In this document: positions 7,562-16,455 of the stretch, piece by piece | Position numbering within the stretch: position 1 is the first letter of the stretch | Layout of the letters: the number at the start of each line of letters is the position of its first letter | Assembly: GCA_029907045.1 (NCBI GenBank) | Contig: JARYMR010000004.1 | Span: 1 to 32,407, forward strand | DNA length: 32,407 nucleotides | DNA from: Candidatus Bathyarchaeota archaeon | Lineage (GTDB): Archaea > Thermoproteota > Bathyarchaeia > Bathyarchaeales > UBA233 | Direction: 5' to 3' | Notes under the pieces: generated by a model | The model's input: the letters and a program-made list of their open reading frames with translations, nothing else | Database searches by the model: none | Told to the model about the DNA's origin: nothing | Position numbers and translations under genes: made by a program

Positions 7562-7909
7562 GTGGAATTCGACAAAGAAACGTTCAAAAAACTTTTTCCA
7601 AACCTAGCCAAGGAATTGGACTCTAATGAACATAAGGTTGCAATAAACTCTGTGCGGACAGACATCCAAACTGGAGAAAAGGCTTCCACTCAACGATTCG
7701 CGCATTACATGCCAGACGTAATAGATTTCATTAGGCGATGTGATACTGAAGAGCAAGCAAAAGAGATAATAGATTTTATGGAGAAGCGGGGGGAAATAGC
7801 AAAGCAGTACGCCAAAAAACTGAGAAAACAGCTAAGGGAGAAGGGCGTAAGAAGTTTTGGACCCAAAAAAGAGGAAAACTACTACTTTAAATATGGTGAA
7901 CAACGCTAA
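7562..7909 (+). CDS. small archaeal conserved protein, DUF2095-like
   Basis: A 115-residue soluble, charged, mostly helical protein. The N-terminal KETFKKLFPNLAKEL and the later HYMPDVIDFIRRC, EEQAKEIIDFMEKRGEI and basic Lys/Arg helix match my memory of the archaeal DUF2095 family, of unknown function. GTG start with GAAGGTG as SD. It has its own promoter and ends about 100 bp before the ribophorin-like gene, in the same orientation. Confidence 0.7.
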   Translation: MEFDKETFKKLFPNLAKELDSNEHKVAINSVRTDIQTGEKASTQRFAHYMPDVIDFIRRCDTEEQAKEIIDFMEKRGEIAKQYAKKLRKQLREKGVRSFGPKKEENYYFKYGEQR

Positions 7910-7953
7910 TGTTTCAGCCTAATAATAAAGCGGTTTTCGTAAAAGTAAATAAA

Positions 7954-8000
7954 TAGGCTTATTATTAAATAAAAGCCTAAAACTTGCAACATCACGGAGG
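7954..8000 (+). promoter_or_regulatory. promoter, flanking palindrome and SD of the ribophorin-like gene
   Basis: TAGGCTT (7954-7960) and AAGCCTA (7973-7979) form a 7-bp inverted repeat around the AT-rich core ATTATTAAATAA, which contains the likely TATA box (about 7963-7970). GGAGG (7996-8000) lies 7 nt before the GTG at 8008. The palindrome around the TATA box could be an operator, or just the end structure of the previous transcript. Confidence 0.4.
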
Positions 8001-8007
8001 AAACCCT

Positions 8008-9744
8008 GTGAGGAAGAAGTCTTCAATACTTGCGATAATAACCATTCTAATTTTTATGGCATCCGTTTCACTAAACACTAAATTTGCATTGGCTCAAACT
8101 TACAGCATAACAAAGGTTGACCACAGGATTGAAATTTTGTATAACGGCTACATTTTAATAAACGACACTATCGCACTGTCTGAACAATCATCCAACGTTT
8201 TTCTCATGGGATTTCCATACAAATATGGTTCACATATCCTCAAATGTGTAGCCTACGATTCAAATAATATTTTTCCAGTAAAACTTAACGTCCCCCTAGG
8301 AAGTCGTATTGGTTTTTATGGTGTTGAAATAGACCTTTCACAAGGGGCGCAAGTTTTCACCGTCGCTTTTGTGCTTTCAAATGACCTTCTTACGGTTTCG
8401 GAATCAGTTTATATGTTGGATTTTCCAGCATATCCAGTCTTTACAGAAAACGTTGGCAACTGTAGCGTTTCAATTGTTTTGCCCTTGGGTGCAAGTAATG
8501 TGACAGTTGTAAAGGACGATGGGATTGTTAATGCTTCAACTTATTCTAGAGAACTCTCCGCTTTCATTTATTCACCCGCAAATGTGATGTTCTCCTATAC
8601 TGGTGAGAAGTTGAGATTGTTTGATGTGAAAGAGTTGAAACGTGAAATTAGAATAGGCGGTTTAGGCGAGATTGAAGGCTTAGACAGTTATTACATTTCA
8701 AGCAAATCCTCTGGCAGTATAGAGTCTGTTGAAGTGGTTTTGCCGCCAAACGCTACTAATCCAATTGCAAATGATGAGTTTGGAAGGAAAATGTCGGATG
8801 TGGAAGTGGTTGATATGGAAAAGAATCTCTATAACGTTAAATTTTCTTTGCAATTAAAAAGTTATAGGTCTACAAGGTTTTCTGTAAAATACTCTTTACC
8901 CAGCCAAGTTTACATCAGCACACAGGAGGGAGTTAACAGTTTCAATGCGTCAGCTCTTTTACTTAAAGATATGAATTATTACATCGAGGCAGCTTCGGTA
9001 AGTTTTACTTTGCCAGAGGGCGCACGAATTTTGACACCAGAAAACGTTTTAATAGGTGGTTCTTGCTACATATCAAGGAGCGTTTTTCAAGAGACTATAA
9101 CCATAGACAAAGAAAAAGTTACTTATCTAGAAAGCGTTCCTCCTTTGCAAAGCCTTTCGCAGATTGCATATGAATTTAATCCTTTATGGTTATCTTTCCG
9201 TCCCACATTAGTGGTTTGGGCTTTAGCTGTTTTCGGGTTAACAGTGGGTGTTGTTTGGAAAAAGTCAAAAGCCGCCGCAATTCGAGTCACTGCTCCTGCA
9301 CCAGCAGTAGCCATAAGGCTTCGTCCAGAATACATCAAGTCTTTCGTAAGCGCCTATGAAGAAAAAAGGAAAATAACTTTGGAATTGGAAGCCATTGAAA
9401 CCAGAGTGCGCAAGGGAAAGATTCCTAGGCGCCGATATAAGGTGCAGAGAAAAACTTTGGAAACACGCCTCAACAGCTTGGCTAAGAGTTTGGCGGAATA
9501 TAAGGAAAGGATGCGTGCGGCTGGCGGTTTGTATGCAGATTTAATGCGTCAGCTTGAGGTTGCGGAAACGGAAATAAATGAGGTTGAAGCTAGCATCAGA
9601 AGCATTGAGGCTCGTCACAGCAGAGGCGAACTTTCACTGGAGGCTTACCGAAAGCTTCTGGCTGATTACCAACGAAGAAAAGAAAAGGCTGAAACCACCA
9701 TTAACGGAATTCTGTTAAGATTACGTGAAGAAACCACAAGATAA
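8008..9744 (+). CDS. ribophorin I (OST1)-like single-pass membrane protein
   Basis: A 578-residue protein with a signal peptide (residues 1-29, cut after ALA), an all-beta ectodomain of about 370 residues, one TM helix (about 399-417) and a basic coiled-coil tail of 160 residues. Length, topology and several local motifs match eukaryotic ribophorin I, a subunit of the oligosaccharyltransferase that N-glycosylates secreted proteins. The shared motifs are a VVLPPNA...NDEFGR stretch (human ILPAAA...RDEIGN), a VKYSLPS strand (VGYNLPS), FTLPEGA at 333-339 (IILPEGA), YEFNPLWL before the TM (YTFNKVLM), and a C-terminal GxLxxxxYxxLxxxxxxxxxxIxxIL helix. The ectodomain has six N-x-S/T sequons. The GTG at 8008 is chosen for GGAGG 7 nt upstream. 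Homology is my inference from remembered human sequence. Confidence 0.7.
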   Translation: MRKKSSILAIITILIFMASVSLNTKFALAQTYSITKVDHRIEILYNGYILINDTIALSEQSSNVFLMGFPYKYGSHILKCVAYDSNNIFPVKLNVPLGSRIGFYGVEIDLSQGAQVFTVAFVLSNDLLTVSESVYMLDFPAYPVFTENVGNCSVSIVLPLGASNVTVVKDDGIVNASTYSRELSAFIYSPANVMFSYTGEKLRLFDVKELKREIRIGGLGEIEGLDSYYISSKSSGSIESVEVVLPPNATNPIANDEFGRKMSDVEVVDMEKNLYNVKFSLQLKSYRSTRFSVKYSLPSQVYISTQEGVNSFNASALLLKDMNYYIEAASVSFTLPEGARILTPENVLIGGSCYISRSVFQETITIDKEKVTYLESVPPLQSLSQIAYEFNPLWLSFRPTLVVWALAVFGLTVGVVWKKSKAAAIRVTAPAPAVAIRLRPEYIKSFVSAYEEKRKITLELEAIETRVRKGKIPRRRYKVQRKTLETRLNSLAKSLAEYKERMRAAGGLYADLMRQLEVAETEINEVEASIRSIEARHSRGELSLEAYRKLLADYQRRKEKAETTINGILLRLREETTR

Positions 9745-9795
9745 CCCAAAACGCTTTTATTCTACTGGTTAGCATTCAATGAAAATCTAGTTAGA

Positions 9796-9803
9796 AAGGA
9801 GGA
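9796..9803 (+). promoter_or_regulatory. strong Shine-Dalgarno of the ferredoxin gene
   Basis: AAAGGAGG lies 6 nt before the ATG at 9810 and fixes that start. A CTTTTATT TATA-like box is about 30 nt further upstream (9759-9766), so the ferredoxin probably has its own promoter. Confidence 0.6.
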
Positions 9804-9809
9804 GCACAT

Positions 9810-9992
9810 ATGGTGAAAATAGTAGTGGACAATCACAAATGCACAGGATGCGGCACCTGCGTGGACACATGTCCTGTAGGAGTCTATGAGATTAGAGATG
9901 AGAAGTCTGTTCCAGTTAAGCCCGAAGAATGTTTGGTTTGTAGAGCATGTGAGGCTCAGTGTCCAGAAAATGCAATTCAAGTGATAGAATAA
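9810..9992 (+). CDS. 2[4Fe-4S] ferredoxin
   Basis: A 60-residue low-potential electron carrier. Two cysteine motifs are complete: CTGCGTCVDTCP (residues 11-22) and CLVCRACEAQCP (residues 40-51), each of the CxxCxxCxxxCP form, so two [4Fe-4S] clusters are expected. It is acidic and of typical clostridial-type length. It follows the ribophorin-like gene after 65 bp with its own SD and promoter-like box, and is convergent with the deacetylase gene. Confidence 0.95.
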   Translation: MVKIVVDNHKCTGCGTCVDTCPVGVYEIRDEKSVPVKPEECLVCRACEAQCPENAIQVIE

Positions 9993-10004
9993 GGCTTTTA
10001 ATTT

Positions 10005-11069
10005 CTAACTTAAACGCCAAAAGCCGCTCTGCGCTTTCTTAACTTCTCTTATGACTTTTTCGCCTTTCCTTTCACGGTTTTTGTTGATTGGTGGAGGCTC
10101 ATCATTTATGCTGTAAAATGTTCTGCTCATTTTTGCAATGGCTGCTGCAGCTATTTTTCCAACAAACTTGCGGCTGTAACCTCCTTCTAAAACAGACACA
10201 AGCTTTCCATGACACGTTTCCAATGCCAAGTTAACTATTGTTTCAAAAATTTCCTGATAACAGTGTATGGAAAGGGAGAGATTACCAACGGGGTCTGTGT
10301 AGTGTCCATCTAAACCAGCTGATACAAGCATGAATTGGGGCTTGTATTCCCGTATTATTGGCTCAGCAATCTCCCTCAGCGCCTTCAAATATATACGGTC
10401 ACCAGTCCAAAAGGGAAGCGGAATGTTCACATTAAAGCCTAAACCTTTACCTTCTCCAATCTCGTCGATGAACCCTGTTCCTGGAAAAAGTAGGGGGTCT
10501 TGATGCAAGCTTATGTATAAGACTTCATTTGTTTGGTAGAAACTTTCTTGCGTGCCATTTCCGTGATGTGCATCAATATCCAATATTAAAATTCTTTTTA
10601 AACCGTAATTTTTGATTAAATATTGCGCTGCTATGGCAACATTGTTAAATAGGCAAAAGCCAAAAGCACGAAACTTTTCCGCATGATGACCCGGAGGTCT
10701 GACAAGCGCAAAAGCATTTTCATATTTGCCCTCCATGACGAGGTTAACAGCCTTCAATGTTCCACCAGCTGCGTAAAGGGCAACTTCAAAACTTTTCCGT
10801 GAAACCATAGTGTCCTCCGAGTCTAGTAAGCCTCCTCCAGAGCGGCAAAGGGCTTCAACGAATCTAATGTATTCTATGCCGTGGATTAGTTTTATGTGTT
10901 CTATGCTGGCTTTTTCTGGTTCTACAAACTGCCAATTTCCGCTCTTTGATAATTGTCTTTTCTTTAATTCGGTGATGATGGCGCTAAGGCGTCTTGCCGA
11001 TTCTGGATGGTTTCTACCCGGATTATGCTGATAATATATGGGTGAAAATATAACCGCAGTCTTATCCAT
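10005..11069 (-). CDS. histone-deacetylase-family amidohydrolase (AcuC/HdaH-like)
   Basis: A 354-residue zinc hydrolase of the arginase/deacetylase fold, which removes acyl groups from acylated lysine, polyamines or other amides. All catalytic elements are present: RPPGHHAE with the His pair (H128, H129), FGFCLFNN, LDIDAHHGNGT with zinc ligands D166 and H168, SAGLDGHYTDPVG with the third zinc ligand, and LEGGYS with the transition-state tyrosine. The substrate in archaea is not settled; acetylated chromatin proteins or acetylpolyamines are options. Its start overlaps the end of the asparagine synthetase gene by 8 bp, so the pair is one operon with translational coupling likely. Confidence 0.93.
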   Translation of the reverse strand: MDKTAVIFSPIYYQHNPGRNHPESARRLSAIITELKKRQLSKSGNWQFVEPEKASIEHIKLIHGIEYIRFVEALCRSGGGLLDSEDTMVSRKSFEVALYAAGGTLKAVNLVMEGKYENAFALVRPPGHHAEKFRAFGFCLFNNVAIAAQYLIKNYGLKRILILDIDAHHGNGTQESFYQTNEVLYISLHQDPLLFPGTGFIDEIGEGKGLGFNVNIPLPFWTGDRIYLKALREIAEPIIREYKPQFMLVSAGLDGHYTDPVGNLSLSIHCYQEIFETIVNLALETCHGKLVSVLEGGYSRKFVGKIAAAAIAKMSRTFYSINDEPPPINKNRERKGEKVIREVKKAQSGFWRLS

Positions 11070-12531
11070 TTTCCAACATCCTTTTTAGAAGGTTTTGGAA
11101 TGTTTGCTGCAGATACTCTTTTTGAGACAACCCTTTGCTATTAGCTAATTTCTTGAGGATTTTGTTTACGCCTGTTGCATATTGTATTGCTCTTTTTTGC
11201 CTTTCTGTTATCCATTGTGGAAGCCCAAGTTTTTCGCCAAAGCGCCTTAGCACAATTTTTTGCACTCCCTCATCTGCCAACTTAATTTTTAACTCAAGTG
11301 GTAAAGATACGGCAAATTTTGCCATAAAATATGTTGCAAAAGGCAAACGCAATTCCACATCGTAAAAGTTGCAAATCTTAAAATCCCTCTCCAAATTATT
11401 CTCATACATTTTGATGATATCGTTGAAGATATTTTCTTGCACCCTTTCGCTTCCATATTGCTTATAATTGTTTACGTAACGCTTGTAGCCTCCGAAAAGT
11501 TCGTCTGCGCCTTGCCCAGCCAACAATACCCTAAGCTTCATTTTTGCAGTGTTTTCTGCAACCCAATAAAACGGAATTCCTATACTTGCCTTTAATGGGT
11601 CTGGTTCCTCAATAAGCCAAAGAACTTTTGGAAGGGTTTCCGCCACCGCTTCCTCTTCGTAAAGGTAACTGTAAATTGGAAGTTCCAGCGCTTCCGCCGC
11701 CTTTTCTGCATGCTGAGTTTCTGGCTGCTTTTTGAGACCTACATGAATTAACTTAACATTTACTCCTAAATTTTTGGCTAGAAGGACAATTAGACTGCTG
11801 TCCAATCCTCCAGAAAAGGCTACTGCAACTTCCTTTAATCCCGAAACTCTTTCCTCAACGGATTTTTGTAAGAGACTTTGCAGTTCCTTAATCGCCGCAT
11901 GCATTGATGTTGGCTTTGTTTTCGAAAAATCAAGCTTTTTTATGGATTTGAGTTTGAACCCATTTTTATTGATAAATGCCATATGCCCCGGCGGGAAGGA
12001 ATTTACATTTTTTATTCCAATTTTCCATAAGGCTTTACGTTCTGAAGCTAAAGCCACATACTCTATGTTTTCGCCATAATAAAGAGGGCGCAAACCCATA
12101 GCATCTCTTGCAGCAAGGAGTCTTTCGGTCTCAGCTATTACAAAGGCAAAATCTCCTTCTGTTTTCTGGATGAATTTTTTAATGTTTTCTTTGCGTTTTT
12201 GTTGAAGTTTTTCAGCGGCATTTTCTGCGTTAGAAGTTTCTGAAATGTTTGGGTAGAATCTTCCATCAAAAACAAATGTTGCATCTTTTAACATTATTGG
12301 TTGAGGCTTGTCTGATTCTAAAATTTTTGAGAAAACATATCCAATTATTATGGGCGATTTTATGGTTTTGTCTTTTAAAGCTTCAATGGATTTTTCTATT
12401 TCCACATTATGTGATGATGCTATTCCTAATGCTTCGGTGCTTCTCTCAATGCTTAAAGTTTTAAGCATGGTAATAGCTGCTTCTGCTGCGTTATCGTCTT
12501 TTTTGTTTAATGCGGCTATTATTGCTCCCAT
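11062..12531 (-). CDS. asparagine synthetase-like protein lacking the glutaminase cysteine
   Basis: A 489-residue protein in the AsnB layout: an N-terminal Ntn-hydrolase-like domain (about 1-200, with the DGDFAF-like EGDFAF and ARDAMGLRPLYYG) and a C-terminal ATP-pyrophosphatase synthetase domain (SGGLDSS at 240-246, AGQGADELFGGY, ELRLPF). Normal AsnB begins Met-Cys-Gly and uses the exposed Cys to release ammonia from glutamine; this one begins MGAIIAAL. A stop codon lies in frame eight codons upstream, so no alternative start supplies the Cys. The RGPD loop is also gone. It may use free ammonia, or amidate or ligate another substrate. It is transcribed before the deacetylase and divergent from purB. 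Confidence 0.88.
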   Translation of the reverse strand: MGAIIAALNKKDDNAAEAAITMLKTLSIERSTEALGIASSHNVEIEKSIEALKDKTIKSPIIIGYVFSKILESDKPQPIMLKDATFVFDGRFYPNISETSNAENAAEKLQQKRKENIKKFIQKTEGDFAFVIAETERLLAARDAMGLRPLYYGENIEYVALASERKALWKIGIKNVNSFPPGHMAFINKNGFKLKSIKKLDFSKTKPTSMHAAIKELQSLLQKSVEERVSGLKEVAVAFSGGLDSSLIVLLAKNLGVNVKLIHVGLKKQPETQHAEKAAEALELPIYSYLYEEEAVAETLPKVLWLIEEPDPLKASIGIPFYWVAENTAKMKLRVLLAGQGADELFGGYKRYVNNYKQYGSERVQENIFNDIIKMYENNLERDFKICNFYDVELRLPFATYFMAKFAVSLPLELKIKLADEGVQKIVLRRFGEKLGLPQWITERQKRAIQYATGVNKILKKLANSKGLSQKEYLQQTFQNLLKRMLENG

Positions 12532-12621
12532 GTTGTTGAGTCCTTTTTGGTGTTATAGGATATTGTTTTGGTAAGGCATTTATTTCTAATCGCCTTATTT
12601 TCTCTGCGAGGGATAAAGAAT

Positions 12622-13989
12622 TTGCCCATTCTCCCAATTGATACGGGGCGTTATGGAACTGCTGAAATGCGGAAAATCTTTGAGGAAGAAGCACGAGTCC
12701 AGAAAATGCTTGATGTTGAAGCTGCTTTGGCTTTAGCGCATGCTGAGGTAGGCAATATACCGAGAAAGGATGCTGAAAAAATTGCAGCTAGGGCTTCCCT
12801 AGAACATGTTAAATTAAGTAGGATGAAGGAAATTGAACGGGAAATAAAGCACGATGTTGCAGCTTTGGTTAGAGCCCTAGCAGAAGTATGCGGATCAAGC
12901 GGCGCTTACGTTCACCTAGGAGCCACAAGCTATGACATTGTGGACACAGCCATAGCCCTCCAGTTAAAAGATGCCTTAGAATTAATTGAGAAAAGGTTGG
13001 ATGCTTTTGAGAAGGTTTTGATGGAGAAAGCTTTGCAGTATAAGAATATTTTGATGATGGGTAGAACTCATGGACAACATGCTTTGCCAATCACTTTAGG
13101 CTTTAAGTTTGCGGTTTGGATGCGTGAAATTTCACGGCACATTCAGAGAGTTAGGCAATGTAGGGAGCGGGTTTTGGCTGGGAAAATGAGTGGGGCTGTT
13201 GGAACCCAAGCTGGTTTGGGCGCTAACGCCATGAGAATTCAGGAGCTTGTTATGCAGAGGCTTGGCATTAAAGCAGCTGACATTTCAACACAGATTGTGC
13301 AGAGAGACCGCCACGCAGAACTCATATGCTTATTGGCTATTATTGCTTCATCCCTTGAAAATTTCGCCACAGAAATTCGAGAATTGCAAAGACCAGAAAT
13401 TGGCGAACTTTTCGGACCTTTTGAAGTTGAAAGGCAAGTGGGCAGTTCAACAATGCCTCATAAACGGAACCCAGAAACATGCGAAAGAATTTGCGGCTTA
13501 GCAAGAATTGTCCGAAGCCTCGTTGTTCCAGCATTGGAGAATGTTGTAACTTGGCATGAGCGGGATTTAACCCAATCCTCAGCAGAGCGTTTTATAATTC
13601 CCGAAGCGTGCATTTTGGTGGATTACATGCTTTTCTTGATGACTAATATTGTGGCTAATTTGCGTGTTGACGAAAAAAGAATGCTGAAAAACATTGAATT
13701 AACTCAAGGACGTGCCATGTCCGAAGCGGTTATGATTGCATTAACACGGAAGGGAATGGACCGCCAAGAAGCTCATGAATTGCTAAGAAAGCTTACCATA
13801 AAAAGTGAGGCTGAGAAACGACATTTCAAGGAAGTTCTCTTAGAAGACAAAATCGTGCGCAGCAAACTAAGCGAGAAAGAAGTTGCTGAGGCTTTAAAGC
13901 CAAAGAATTATCTTGGAACAGCCAAAAAACAAGTTGTTTTGATGGTTAAGAAAACGTTGAGGGAGCGTAGGGCTCGGGGTTTAGCCTAA
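12622..13989 (+). CDS. purB: adenylosuccinate lyase
   Basis: Adenylosuccinate lyase of about 455 residues, which removes fumarate from SAICAR and adenylosuccinate in purine synthesis. The family is clear from the N-terminal ILPIDTGRYG, HLGATSYDIVDTA, MMGRTHGQHALP (catalytic His region) and the signature SSTMPHKRNP. The frame opens further upstream at 12568, but those codons have no family match. I choose TTG 12622, just before PILPIDTGRYG, supported by GAGGGA (12608-12613). It is divergent from the asparagine synthetase gene, and its last 4 bp overlap the end of the convergent hel308 gene. Confidence 0.95.
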   Translation: MPILPIDTGRYGTAEMRKIFEEEARVQKMLDVEAALALAHAEVGNIPRKDAEKIAARASLEHVKLSRMKEIEREIKHDVAALVRALAEVCGSSGAYVHLGATSYDIVDTAIALQLKDALELIEKRLDAFEKVLMEKALQYKNILMMGRTHGQHALPITLGFKFAVWMREISRHIQRVRQCRERVLAGKMSGAVGTQAGLGANAMRIQELVMQRLGIKAADISTQIVQRDRHAELICLLAIIASSLENFATEIRELQRPEIGELFGPFEVERQVGSSTMPHKRNPETCERICGLARIVRSLVVPALENVVTWHERDLTQSSAERFIIPEACILVDYMLFLMTNIVANLRVDEKRMLKNIELTQGRAMSEAVMIALTRKGMDRQEAHELLRKLTIKSEAEKRHFKEVLLEDKIVRSKLSEKEVAEALKPKNYLGTAKKQVVLMVKKTLRERRARGLA

Positions 13990-16217
13990 TATTCTGTTAG
14001 GGCTTTCTGTTTCCATACTTCTTCTTTTTCAAGTTTTTCCCATACTTCCTTCTTTACGAAGCCGCCGACTTGTTCTTTTATTTTCTTTGCCAGTTTGGGT
14101 CCAATTAACGGCAAGTTCATTAGGTCTTCTATGGCTGCAAGCCTTATGTCTTCTATTGTTTTGTATCCTGCATTGTAGAGTATGCGTCCACGGATTCTGC
14201 CGACGCCTTCCAGTTTGACTATGGGCAGTAGTTCTTTCTTTACTCCTTTTTCGACTCTTTCCATGAGTTCTGCTGTTTTTGGCAGGATTTCTTTGTTGCC
14301 GAAAAGTGATGCTAACTCATGCGTTGCGTATAGGAGCCATTTGGCGTTTTCAATGGTTCTGTATAGGTCGCCTGGTTGTGTCCTGAATCTTTCGATTATT
14401 TCGTCTTCTGTCATTTCTTCAATCCAACCGTTTAGGACCATGGCTGTTTTTACTTCGCCTAAGAATTGTTCGTAGGCTATGCGGTCTTCCCATTCGTCTG
14501 GCACGTTTACCAGAAACTCTGGTTTGTGTTCTTCCATGAATATGGCTATTGCGTCTAATTCGCGGGAGTATGGTCTCATTATTGGACCCATGTCTGGCGT
14601 GTGGGCAATCATGTGGAGTAAGCTCAAGTCTGTTATGTATGCTGGTCTTCTTCTTATGGCGTTTCTTATTATTACGGCTGAAACTGGGTCAATGTATAAT
14701 TCGCTTACCCGTTTTCCAAAATTTGTTGCGTAAATGTTTTCTCCGCTAACGTCAATCATTTCCTCGTCGTAAAGGTATTTGAGGATTTTTGCTATTATGC
14801 CCTTAATGGCGCTTGTTTCATATTGATAGGCATAAAAGGTTCTTCCGAAAAAGTCGTATATTCCGCGTTCTGTGTGGGCGAAATCTGCAGCGATTGTGGC
14901 TAAAACATGAGACCTCAAAATTCTTTCAACAGCAAGCCTTGACCATATGCGTTCTGGTTTTGCTAAAATGTAGCTTTCCATTAAATAGTCTGATTCGTCA
15001 GCGGTTTTGGCTATGAGTATGGCTTCGCCAACCTTGTCGTATTTTGGTCTTCCAGCCCTTCCAGCCATTTGTTTGTATTCTAAAACGCTTATTGGATAGT
15101 AGCCGTATCCAGGCTCATATCGCCTATAATCTTGGATTACGACTGTTCTTGCTGGTAGGTTCACGCCGAAAGCCAATGTTGGTGTAGCGGTTAAAACTTT
15201 AATTTTTCCCTCTCTGAAAGAATCCTCTATTAATTTTCGGTGGGTTCCACCCAAACCAGCATGATGAAAGGCTGTGCCTCGCTTAACGAGTTCGGCGAGC
15301 AACTCGCTTATTCTTGTTTTTTCGCCTGCTGCTAAAACTCTCTCAGCTTCATGCTCCAACGCACGTTTTATCGGTTTAGACAAAACCTGTTCAATTTCGC
15401 CAGCCACTTTTTTCGCCAGCATGACTGCGTTTTTGCGGGTTGCAGCGAAAATTAAGGCTTGACCTCCAGACTTTACGGTGTTTAGTGCCAGGTTTATGGC
15501 TGGGTTCCTTGTTTCCTTTTCTATTTTGCGGGCGTCTCCATCCTTGAACTGGATTTCTTCATGTAAGAGGACGCCTTCCTTTAGAAGTATTGGTCTCCAC
15601 TCTGTTGTGACATAGTCTGCCTTAAGCCAATCGGCAATTTCTTGGACATTGTTTATTGTGGCGCTTAAAGCCAAAACTTGAATGTCTGGATTAATTTGCA
15701 TAAGCCTTGCCAAAACAACCTCCAAGGTTGGACCGCGTTCAGCATCATTCAACAAGTGCACCTCATCAGCTACAACAAGCGAAATTTCATCCATCCACTT
15801 GGCTCTATGCCTCAAAAGCGAATCAGCCTTCTCATTTGTAGTAATGATGATGTCATATCTTTCAAGCCATGGGTCGCTGCTGTCAAAATCGCCAGTGCTT
15901 ATGCCCACTCTCAAGCGTCTGCCATCATCTTTCTTTATAACAGTGTATTTTTTGAATTCGTCAAATTTCTCATTGGCCAAAGCCCTCAAAGGCGTCAGAT
16001 AAACAACTTTCCCATTTTTTTCCAAAATATGCTTTAAAGCGCAAAATTCAGCCACCAAAGTTTTCCCAGAAGCAGTTGGACTTGCCAAAACAAGATTTCG
16101 CCCCTCAAGGGCTCCAGCCTTTATTGCTTCTTCTTGTGGTGGATAAAGCTCCACAATTCCAGACTTGATTAGAATTTCCTTAACCGCTTCTGGAATTGGC
16201 AAATCCACAATCTTCAC
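13986..16217 (-). CDS. hel308: Hel308 (Hjm) DNA repair helicase
   Basis: A 743-residue superfamily 2 helicase acting 3' to 5' at stalled replication forks. In order: Q-motif region LYPPQEEAI, Walker A ASPTASGKT (45-53), DEVH Walker B (about 150), SATINN motif III, FHHAGLG, TPTLAFGVNLPAR and motif VI QMAGRAGRP. A winged-helix and ratchet region follows, then a C-terminal helix-hairpin-helix (GVGRIRGRILYNAG, NLPLIGPKLAKKI). The length is typical. The start is GTG (16215-16217) with AGGTG 5 nt upstream. It is convergent with purB, with ends overlapping by 4 bp. Confidence 0.96.
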   Translation of the reverse strand: MKIVDLPIPEAVKEILIKSGIVELYPPQEEAIKAGALEGRNLVLASPTASGKTLVAEFCALKHILEKNGKVVYLTPLRALANEKFDEFKKYTVIKKDDGRRLRVGISTGDFDSSDPWLERYDIIITTNEKADSLLRHRAKWMDEISLVVADEVHLLNDAERGPTLEVVLARLMQINPDIQVLALSATINNVQEIADWLKADYVTTEWRPILLKEGVLLHEEIQFKDGDARKIEKETRNPAINLALNTVKSGGQALIFAATRKNAVMLAKKVAGEIEQVLSKPIKRALEHEAERVLAAGEKTRISELLAELVKRGTAFHHAGLGGTHRKLIEDSFREGKIKVLTATPTLAFGVNLPARTVVIQDYRRYEPGYGYYPISVLEYKQMAGRAGRPKYDKVGEAILIAKTADESDYLMESYILAKPERIWSRLAVERILRSHVLATIAADFAHTERGIYDFFGRTFYAYQYETSAIKGIIAKILKYLYDEEMIDVSGENIYATNFGKRVSELYIDPVSAVIIRNAIRRRPAYITDLSLLHMIAHTPDMGPIMRPYSRELDAIAIFMEEHKPEFLVNVPDEWEDRIAYEQFLGEVKTAMVLNGWIEEMTEDEIIERFRTQPGDLYRTIENAKWLLYATHELASLFGNKEILPKTAELMERVEKGVKKELLPIVKLEGVGRIRGRILYNAGYKTIEDIRLAAIEDLMNLPLIGPKLAKKIKEQVGGFVKKEVWEKLEKEEVWKQKALTEY

Positions 16218-16451
16218 TTAAACACCTATTTTACGCCCTTTTCACTGCACAATAAAGAAAACACCAATTATAAAACATTACACAAAGACTATTCTTTTAA
16301 TCGGCTGTTTGGCTTCAAAATTCCAATATCCAGAATTCGCTATTGCTCAAAACAAATAGAAACATTCATAAACGAAGAAGCCATGCTCTTAGCAAAATAC
16401 ATAAGGAATGAGCTTCCAACATGGAAGCCACGCTTAGCAATTCCGAATTAA
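16218..16451 (+). pseudogene. possible gene remnant (C-terminal fragment without a start)
   Basis: A plus-strand frame is open across this spacer to the TAA at 16449-16451. Its last part looks like protein (QIETFINEEAMLLAKY, then a WKPRLAIPN ending). There is no ATG, GTG or TTG in frame before an ATG at 16383, which would leave only 22 residues. I read it as the tail of a decayed gene, or a very small peptide gene. The family is not recognised. Confidence 0.3.
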
Positions 16452-16455
16452 TTAC

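Noticed and set aside
12568..12621. Longer N-terminus of PurB
   Set aside because: The family begins at PILPIDTGRYG, and an SD fits the TTG at 12622.
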